Positions 58,323 through 64,000 of a stretch of 64,000 bases of DNA are shown piece after piece. How positions within the stretch are numbered: the first letter of the stretch is position 1; each line of letters begins with the position of its first letter. Source of the stretch: Pandoraea sp. PE-S2T-3 (GTDB taxonomy: Bacteria > Pseudomonadota > Gammaproteobacteria > Burkholderiales > Burkholderiaceae); NCBI RefSeq assembly GCF_002179965.1, contig NZ_NGUQ01000007.1, forward strand, positions 682,001 to 746,000, written 5' to 3'. Made by a program: the position numbers and the translations under genes. A model generated the notes under the pieces. That model was not told the origin of the DNA, made no database searches, and was given only the letters and a program-made list of their open reading frames with translations.

Positions 58323-60125
58323 ATGGCGTATCGCCAGGGAGGGTCCCGTCTTGCGTCGCGCGACACGCGCGGGGACTCGGTCAAGACCGTTCGCAGCCGT
58401 AAAGTTGTCAGCGTAGTTCGCATCGTCCACCGTGCCGTTTCTGCTTCCGCTACCGCGTTCGCCGTCGTTGGTATCGGCGGGTGGCTCACCAGCCAGGCGG
58501 CGTGGGCCGACAGCAGCCCGGTGCGCGGCGACCCGTTGCAAAGCATCCCGAAGATCGAGGCACCCAAGGCAGCGCCTGCCACCATCCACATCCAGCCGCC
58601 CTCGCAGGACGACGCCCTCAAGGCGTTGCTGGCACGGCCGATTACGCCGCAGCGTTTCGGTATCGAAGGCGTGAAGTCGATCCCGTTCGATCAGGTGGCG
58701 GCGCTCTTCGCGCCGATGGCCGGCAAGGAAGTCACCATCGGCGATCTGGTCGAGAAGGCCAATCAGGTCACGAAGATGTATCAGGACGCCGGCTACCTGC
58801 TGTCGTTCGCGTTCGTGCCTGCGCAGGACTTCGCCAACGGCTTCGTGCGTGTGACCATCGTCGAAGGCTATATCTCGTCCACGAAGATCACCGGCAAGCC
58901 GGGGCCGTCCGAACAGCGTCTGCGCGATATCGCGGCGCACATCGAAGCCGAGCGCCCGCTCAAGCGCGCCACGTTCGAGCGCTACCTGAACCTGCTCACG
59001 CTCGTGCCCGGCATGAAGATCAAGGCCGACGTGCAGCCGCCCACACAGACCGACGGCGCCACCGAGCTCTCGCTCGATGTCTCGCGCCAGCCGATCGCAG
59101 CGGGCACGTCGCTCTCGTACAACAACCCGGGCATTCGCGGCGTGTTCACGGTGACGAGCAACGCGCTGACGCCGCTGGGCGAACAGATTCAACTGACGGC
59201 CATCGCGCCGAAGGGGCACAACGACGAGGAGTTCTACTCGGCGTCCTATATTCAGCCGCTCGGCTCGAATGGGCTGCAAGCGCGTCTGGATGCGTCGCAC
59301 TATCGCGGGCAGCCTGACGATCAGGCCCTGGCGGGGCTCACGCGCCACCTCGATACCAAGCGCGTGGCCGTGAGCCTGTCGTATCCGATTTTGCTGAACA
59401 ACCAGCGCAGCCTGACGGCCAGCGGCGGCATGTACGGCGTCAATTCGCGCGACCGGTACGAAGTGCCGGACTCGCCGAACTTCATCAATTCGCAGGCAAA
59501 CGTACGCGCCGCGCAGGTGCAACTCGCCTATAACGAAGTCACCGACAAACAGACGCGCAGCGCCACGCTGGGCGTGTTCAAGGGTTTCAACGGACTGGGC
59601 GCGAGCCAGTCGTACACCACGCAGCCTGCCGGTATTCAGCAAATTCTCGGACCGTACGATCTGGGGTTCTGGCGCTTCACGCTCGATGCCAAGCAGGGCG
59701 TAGTGTTGCCGTGGGACTTCGGCGTCGTCGTCTCGGCAGGCGCGCAGTACAGCGGCAATACGTTGCCGACGTCTGAGCAGGCCACGTTCGGGGGCACGCG
59801 CTACGGCCTCGGCTATCCGGCGGGTGAAGTGGCCGGCGACAAGGGCTGGGGGGCGTCGATCGAGATCAACCGCCTGTTCCGCACCGATTTCCGCTATCTG
59901 AAGACGGTCCAGCCCTACTTGATCGCGGACACAGCGCGCGTCTATGTGAACTACGGACAGGTCGTGCACAACAGTCTCGCGTCGGTCGGCCTCGGCGTGC
60001 GGATCTCCGACAAGAAGTACTACACGCTCGATCTGTCGGTTGCGAAGCCGATGGCCGATGCGCCGACCAATTCGCCGAACCGGCCGCTGCGGTTCAACGC
60101 CAATTACTCTTACCAATTCGAGTGA
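58323..60125 (+). CDS. two-partner secretion outer-membrane transporter (ShlB/FhaC/HecB family)
   Basis: A 600-residue TpsB protein. The leader is long (about 63 residues, with an Arg-rich front and a hydrophobic end at QAAWA). A POTRA pair is visible (FGIEGVKSIPFDQVAALFAPMAGKEVTIGDLVEKANQVTKMYQDAGYLLS, then VRVTIVEGYI), and the C-terminal half is a beta-barrel ending YSYQF. TpsB proteins export large filamentous adhesins or toxins, normally encoded next to them. No TpsA gene is within the window, so the partner is elsewhere or this transporter serves several substrates. Confidence 0.88.
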   Translation: MAYRQGGSRLASRDTRGDSVKTVRSRKVVSVVRIVHRAVSASATAFAVVGIGGWLTSQAAWADSSPVRGDPLQSIPKIEAPKAAPATIHIQPPSQDDALKALLARPITPQRFGIEGVKSIPFDQVAALFAPMAGKEVTIGDLVEKANQVTKMYQDAGYLLSFAFVPAQDFANGFVRVTIVEGYISSTKITGKPGPSEQRLRDIAAHIEAERPLKRATFERYLNLLTLVPGMKIKADVQPPTQTDGATELSLDVSRQPIAAGTSLSYNNPGIRGVFTVTSNALTPLGEQIQLTAIAPKGHNDEEFYSASYIQPLGSNGLQARLDASHYRGQPDDQALAGLTRHLDTKRVAVSLSYPILLNNQRSLTASGGMYGVNSRDRYEVPDSPNFINSQANVRAAQVQLAYNEVTDKQTRSATLGVFKGFNGLGASQSYTTQPAGIQQILGPYDLGFWRFTLDAKQGVVLPWDFGVVVSAGAQYSGNTLPTSEQATFGGTRYGLGYPAGEVAGDKGWGASIEINRLFRTDFRYLKTVQPYLIADTARVYVNYGQVVHNSLASVGLGVRISDKKYYTLDLSVAKPMADAPTNSPNRPLRFNANYSYQFE

Positions 60126-60159
60126 GCCGCATGTGCGGTGACTTGCCGCTGACGTCATT

Positions 60160-60213
60160 CGGGACGTCGTACGCAGAGCGGAGTGCTCTGGTGCGACGTC
60201 CCGCGTCATTTTT
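60160..60213 (+). terminator. intrinsic terminator after the TpsB gene
   Basis: CGGGACGTCG (60160-60169) / CGACGTCCCG (60194-60203), with a 24-base loop, then CGTCAT5. It cuts the TpsB transcript off from the regulator. Confidence 0.8.
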
Positions 60214-60447
60214 CTTATCAGGTTTTTCCCTGATGCCATCGATACGCGCCCCGTCGAGGCCGTCGAGCGACTTGCCAGCAGGCGTCGTCACGACCCACTC
60301 GCTGCGGCATAACCCGCTGCGCGCTATATCCGGCGGTATACATGGAAACTTGATTTTCATCTCGCAAATCGGCCAGATGCCGCGCAATAGATCGGCCTCC
60401 GATATGTTGCAGCGCAGCTTGCTTATCTCGCCCGTTATTTCGATTAT

Positions 60448-60475
60448 CCGTATATGCGTATGTAGGCATATACGG
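60448..60475. promoter_or_regulatory. palindromic operator candidate for the ArsR-type regulator
   Basis: A perfect 10-bp inverted repeat, CCGTATATGC (60448-60457) and GCATATACGG (60466-60475), 8-bp spacer, 41 bp before the regulator's ATG. Position and AT-rich symmetry suit an ArsR-family autoregulatory site. Confidence 0.65.
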
Positions 60476-60515
60476 TCTCATTCACGCCTTCACACGAACT
60501 TGATTGCCGAACGTC

Positions 60516-60863
60516 ATGGAAGAACTCGACCGCGTATTCGAAAAGGTATCTCACTACTTCAGCCTGCTCTCCGAGCCGACCCGGCTGCGCATTCTGCATG
60601 CCTTGTGCGGTGGCGAACAGTCGGTGAGCGATGTGGTGACGGCGGTGAATTCGTCGCAGACGAACGTCTCGCGACACCTCAATGCGATGTATCAGGCCGG
60701 TGTGCTGGGGCGTCGCAAGGAAGGCAATCAGGTGTACTACACGATTGCGGATACCGGGGTGGTCGAGATCTGTCGCGCCGTGTGCGTGCAGGTGGCCGGC
60801 CGGCTCGAGGAGGAGGCGCTGCCGCACCGTGCCGTCGACGGCTTCATGCCGCGCGGTCAGTAA
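60516..60863 (+). CDS. ArsR-family transcriptional regulator
   Basis: A 115-residue winged-helix regulator. The ATG at 60516 gives MEELDRVFEKVSHYFSLLSEPTRLRILHALCGGEQSV; the recognition helix is NSSQTNVSRHLNAMYQAGVLGRRKEGNQVYYTI. Three cysteines (31, 86, 90) could sense a thiol or sulfur signal, and the arrangement (one after helix 2, others in the last helix) is reminiscent of SqrR/BigR-type persulfide sensors. Since it sits upstream of soxC on the same strand, control of sulfur oxidation is the natural inference. Confidence 0.88.
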   Translation: MEELDRVFEKVSHYFSLLSEPTRLRILHALCGGEQSVSDVVTAVNSSQTNVSRHLNAMYQAGVLGRRKEGNQVYYTIADTGVVEICRAVCVQVAGRLEEEALPHRAVDGFMPRGQ

Positions 60864-61043
60864 CGCGGCTGGCGTCAGCGCCATACGAAGCAACATCGCA
60901 ACATTGCAAGACCCGTAGTGCAGCGCGGCGACGAGACCGCGCGAGGTTCCAGGGTGGGTTCGCACGAGGTGATGTGAACCGGCTCTAGCCCGATCCGTGT
61001 CCTTCGCGACGCGCTCGGGCGCCACAAAACGCGAGGAGACAGG

Positions 61044-62417
61044 GTGAGCAAGACCAGCGATAGCACATCGCGAGCCGGCCGGTTGCGCCGGGCTCCGGAG
61101 AATTTCATCGACGGCACACTGGCCGGCGACATCGCCCGTGACGGGCTGAACCCCACACGCCGCAATTTCCTGCAACGCAGCTTTCTTGCCGCCGGCGCCG
61201 CGCTCGCCGGGGGTGCCGCTTTTGCCGCCGACGCCCCCAAGTCGCTCGGCGATGGCGATCCGATGATCCTCGAGCCGCGTCCGTGGGCGACGTCACTGGG
61301 TCAGCCGGTGGCCGCCCGCCCGTACGGCATGCCGTCGAAATTCGAAGTCAATCTGCAACGCCGGCAATCGCCGGGGCTCACGCAGACGACACAGGCGTCG
61401 GTTGCCTTCACGCCGCTTCAGGGTCTGTTCGGCATCATCACGCCGAGCGGCCTGCACTTCGAGCGTCACCATCAGGGCTGGCAGGAGATCGACCCGACCC
61501 AGCATCGGCTGATGGTGCACGGCATGGTGCGTGAGTCGAAGGTCTACACGATGGACGACATCATGCGGTTGCCGTCCGTCTCGCGCATGCACTTCATCGA
61601 GTGCGGCGCGAACACCGGCATGGAGTGGGGCAACTCGGCCGTGCCCACGGTGCAGTACACGCACGGCATGCTCTCGTGCTGCGAGTTCACCGGCGTGCCG
61701 TTGTCGGTATTGCTCGACGACGTGGGCGCCGACATCAAGCGTGGTCAGTACGTGCTCGCCGAAGGCGGCGACGGCTCCGGCATGACGCGCACCATTTCGA
61801 TGGAAGCCGCCCTCTCGGACGTGCTCGTGGCATGGGGCATGAACGGCGAGATGCTGCGTCCGGAGAATGGCTACCCGCTGCGTCTGGTCGTGCCCGGTGT
61901 GCAGGGCGTGTCGTGGGTGAAATGGCTGCGCCGCATCAAGATCGGCGATGCGCCGTGGAATGCCAAGGATGAAACGAGTCACTACGTCGACCTGATGCCG
62001 GACGGTCAACACCGTCAGTACACGTCGATTCAGGAGTGCAAGTCGGTGATCACGTCGCCGTCGGGCGGCCAGGCGTTGCTCGATCGCGGTTATTTCAACG
62101 TGACGGGGCTGGCATGGTCGGGACGCGGGCGCATCAAACGCGTCGATGTGTCGACCGATGGCGGCAAGTCGTGGCGCGCGGCGCGCATCGAGTCGCCCGT
62201 GCTGCCCAAGTGCCTCACCCGCTTCAACTTCGACTGGCAGTGGGATGGCTCGCCCGCGCTGCTGCAAAGCCGTGCGGTGGACGAGACGGGCTACGTGCAG
62301 CCGCGTTATCGCCAGTTGCGCGATGTGCGCGGCACCAAGTCGATTTATCACAACAACGCGATCCAGACGTGGCAAGTGGCCGCCAGCGGGGAGGTGACCA
62401 ATGTCCACGTCGACTAA
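61044..62417 (+). CDS. soxC: sulfane dehydrogenase molybdenum subunit SoxC
   Basis: A 457-residue Mo enzyme that starts at GTG (GAGGAGACAGG before). A twin-arginine-like leader (TRRNFLQRSFL, 38-48). The molybdenum Cys is residue 187 in FIECGANTG, then MNGEMLRPENGYPLRLVVPGVQGVSWVKWLRRI and the dimerisation domain with VDVSTDGGKSWRAARI. SoxC with SoxD oxidises the sulfane sulfur bound to SoxY. The preceding 180 bp probably hold the promoter after the regulator. soxD overlaps its end by 17 bp. Confidence 0.93.
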   Translation: MSKTSDSTSRAGRLRRAPENFIDGTLAGDIARDGLNPTRRNFLQRSFLAAGAALAGGAAFAADAPKSLGDGDPMILEPRPWATSLGQPVAARPYGMPSKFEVNLQRRQSPGLTQTTQASVAFTPLQGLFGIITPSGLHFERHHQGWQEIDPTQHRLMVHGMVRESKVYTMDDIMRLPSVSRMHFIECGANTGMEWGNSAVPTVQYTHGMLSCCEFTGVPLSVLLDDVGADIKRGQYVLAEGGDGSGMTRTISMEAALSDVLVAWGMNGEMLRPENGYPLRLVVPGVQGVSWVKWLRRIKIGDAPWNAKDETSHYVDLMPDGQHRQYTSIQECKSVITSPSGGQALLDRGYFNVTGLAWSGRGRIKRVDVSTDGGKSWRAARIESPVLPKCLTRFNFDWQWDGSPALLQSRAVDETGYVQPRYRQLRDVRGTKSIYHNNAIQTWQVAASGEVTNVHVD

Positions 62418-63624
62418 ATCGTACGGTATGGCCAAGCCGAACCGGCGCGCCGTGTTGCGTCACCGGTTGCAGGCCGCTGCGGCCGCCTGCCTGTGGGCGA
62501 GCGCGCTTGCCGTGGCCGGGCTGACCGTGAGCGCATGGATGAGCACCTCTGCCCATGCCGCCCCCGCGACTACCTCCGCTGCGCCTGCGATCAAGGCACC
62601 CGCCGGCATCGGCCGTGACGCCACGCCCGCCGAACTGAGTGCGTGGGACATCGACGTGCGTCCCGACTTCAAGGGGCTGCCAAAGGGGCAAGGTTCAGTG
62701 GCCGACGGGCAGAAGCTCTTCGACGCACGCTGCGCGTCTTGCCACGGCACGTTCGGCGAGAGCAACGAGGTGTTCAATCCCTTGGTGGGCGGCACCACGG
62801 ACGACGACATCAAGACCGGTCACGTTGCGTCGCTGCGCGCGAACAACCAGCCGGTGCGCACCACGCTGATGAAGGTGAATACGGTCTCCACGATCTGGGA
62901 CTACATCCGCCGCGCGATGCCCTGGAACGCGCCGCGATCACTGACGCCCGACGAAGTCTATGCGGTCACCGCTTATATTCTGAATTTGGGCGAGATCGTG
63001 CCGGCCGATTTCGTGCTGTCCGACAAGAACATCGCCGACGTGCAGCAGCGCATGCCCAACCGCAACGGCATGACGCGCGCGCACGGCATGTGGCGCGTGG
63101 GAGACAAACCGGATACCCATAACAGTGCGTGTATGCAGGATTGTCCCGGGGCTGGTATCGTGACGTCCGCACTCCCTGCGTACGCCCGCGACGCACATGG
63201 AGATCTGGCCGCGCAAAACCGTGTCATCGGACCGGTGCGCGGTGTCGATACGAAGCTGCCGCCGCTCTCAGGCACCGCCGCGCAAAATGCGTCGGTGCGC
63301 AAGATGGCGGCTCTCGCCACGCTTGGCATGGCGAGTCCGGACGCACCGGCTCAAACCGCCGCTGTGACGTCACCGGCAGCAACGCTTGCGGACAAGAACG
63401 GTTGTCTGGCCTGTCACGGCGTTACCGACAAGAAGATCGGGCCCGCCTTTTCGGAGGTCGCCACCAAGTACCATGGGCAGTCGGATGCGACTGAAAAATT
63501 GGTGGCGAAGATACGTGCCGGAGGCGCCGGTAACTGGGGCAGCATGCCAATGCCGCCGCAGTCGCAGGTTGCCGAAACCGACGTCCGTACGATGGTCGAC
63601 TGGATTCTCCGTGGTGCACAGTGA
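62401..63624 (+). CDS. soxD: SoxCD cytochrome c subunit SoxD
   Basis: A 407-residue dihaem cytochrome c with CASCH at 111-115 and CLACH at 335-339, after a signal peptide ending about AHAA. Conserved SoxD parts: DIDVRPDFKGLPKGQGSV, RRAMPWNAPRSLTPDEVYAVTAYILNL and GNWGSMPMPPQ (distal Met). It takes electrons from SoxC. The ATG lies inside the soxC stop region, so the two are translationally coupled. Confidence 0.92.
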   Translation: MSTSTKSYGMAKPNRRAVLRHRLQAAAAACLWASALAVAGLTVSAWMSTSAHAAPATTSAAPAIKAPAGIGRDATPAELSAWDIDVRPDFKGLPKGQGSVADGQKLFDARCASCHGTFGESNEVFNPLVGGTTDDDIKTGHVASLRANNQPVRTTLMKVNTVSTIWDYIRRAMPWNAPRSLTPDEVYAVTAYILNLGEIVPADFVLSDKNIADVQQRMPNRNGMTRAHGMWRVGDKPDTHNSACMQDCPGAGIVTSALPAYARDAHGDLAAQNRVIGPVRGVDTKLPPLSGTAAQNASVRKMAALATLGMASPDAPAQTAAVTSPAATLADKNGCLACHGVTDKKIGPAFSEVATKYHGQSDATEKLVAKIRAGGAGNWGSMPMPPQSQVAETDVRTMVDWILRGAQ

Positions 63625-63706
63625 GCGGGCAAGGTGTCCGACGGCAGCGCTTTGTTCCGCTTGCCGCCGCAGGACACCGTCCCCTACATAAATCGAAGGA
63701 GATACG

Positions 63707-64000
63707 ATGAAAAAGTTGTTGATCGCCGCCGCGATGCTGGCCGGTACCTCGCTGGCACACGCCGGTGTCGACGTTGCCGCAGCGACCAAGCTTGCTGCCG
63801 CCAACGCCTGTATGGGTTGCCACGCCGTCGACAAGAAGCTCGTGGGCCCGTCCTATCAGGACGTCGCTGCCAAGTACAAGGGCGACAAGGATGCCGTGGC
63901 CAAGCTGGTGAAGAAGGTGAAGGGTGGCGGTGCAGGCGTCTGGGGTCCGATCCCGATGCCGGCGCACCCGAACATGTCGGATGCCGACGCCAAGATCCTG
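63707..64000 (+). CDS. small cytochrome c of the sox cluster (3' end outside the window)
   Basis: The first 98 codons of a class I cytochrome c: signal peptide ending at SLAHA, haem motif CMGCH (35-39), and GGAGVWGPIPMPAHPNMSD with the distal Met. AAGGAGATACG precedes the ATG. The size and place just after soxD suggest the soluble electron carrier that takes electrons from SoxCD or SoxXA (c551-like, SoxE-like). The gene is cut by the window edge; it should end within a few codons. Confidence 0.88.
   Translation, partial: MKKLLIAAAMLAGTSLAHAGVDVAAATKLAAANACMGCHAVDKKLVGPSYQDVAAKYKGDKDAVAKLVKKVKGGGAGVWGPIPMPAHPNMSDADAKIL

Larger units (their letters stand above)
60126..60515. other. tpsB-arsR intergenic region
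   Basis: 390 bp with no gene. It contains the TpsB terminator (60160-60213), the palindromic operator at 60448-60475 and the regulator's promoter. The sequence is more AT-rich near 60340-60475 than the surroundings. Confidence 0.6.

Overview
The window is a GC-rich chromosomal segment of a betaproteobacterium of the Burkholderiales. The evidence is the high-GC codon use, trifunctional PutA, a tandem glycine riboswitch before gcvTHP, the yraN-diaA-dolP neighbourhood and an adjacent sulfur-oxidation (sox) cluster. A Burkholderiaceae genus such as Pandoraea would fit, but that is inference. Most of the DNA is ordinary core and metabolic sequence. I saw no insertion sequence, integrase, phage gene, CRISPR array or rRNA operon. 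One tRNA gene is present (tRNA-Arg, CCG).

Layout. 0-3.6 kb: the start of a response regulator (cut by the window edge), then a divergent sulfonate/nitrate-type ABC importer operon. 3.6-11.3 kb: a SYLF lipoprotein, a small exported protein, a BaeS/BaeR-type two-component pair, an orphan FlgH-like lipoprotein coupled to a second lipoprotein, tRNA-Arg, a membrane-anchored dihaem cytochrome, a metallophosphoesterase and a 37-residue exported peptide. 11.5-14.9 kb: Rep helicase and a zinc-ribbon membrane protein. 14.9-23.3 kb: a glycine/serine block with promoter, tandem glycine riboswitch, terminator, gcvT, gcvH, gcvP, then sdaA and a sodium:alanine/glycine symporter. 23.3-30.6 kb: a branched-chain amino-acid binding protein, then PutP and PutA, with inverted GTTGCA motifs in front of putA. 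30.7-34.6 kb: two divergent PilV/shufflon-like pilus-tip genes sharing a prepilin leader. 34.6-40.5 kb: a SorAB-type sulfite dehydrogenase, PriA and HemE. 40.5-48.9 kb: a probable periplasmic cyclohexadienyl dehydratase, an esterase, small metabolic enzymes and a 757-bp gene-free stretch with an orphan terminator. 49-53 kb: RlpA and a TrpXYZ-like ABC importer. 53-58 kb: rsmI facing yraN-diaA-dolP, continuing into a flavocytochrome c sulfide dehydrogenase pair. 58-64 kb: an unpartnered TpsB transporter, an ArsR-type regulator with a palindromic operator, and soxC-soxD-cytochrome c, which run off the window end.

How the genes work together. (1) Glycine: the riboswitch senses glycine, GcvTHP degrades it, SdaA removes serine and the symporter moves alanine/glycine. 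(2) Proline: PutP imports it and PutA oxidises it to glutamate and probably represses its own gene. (3) Inorganic sulfur: flavocytochrome c (sulfide), SorAB (sulfite) and SoxCD (sulfane sulfur of the Sox cycle) all feed electrons to c-type cytochromes, and the ArsR protein is a likely switch. (4) The envelope is heavily represented: at least five lipoproteins, RlpA, DolP, the FlgH-like pair and the PilV-like adhesins.

Start sites were moved inward from the longest open frame wherever a ribosome binding site, signal peptide or family start supported it. Functions come from reading motifs by eye; no database search was possible.
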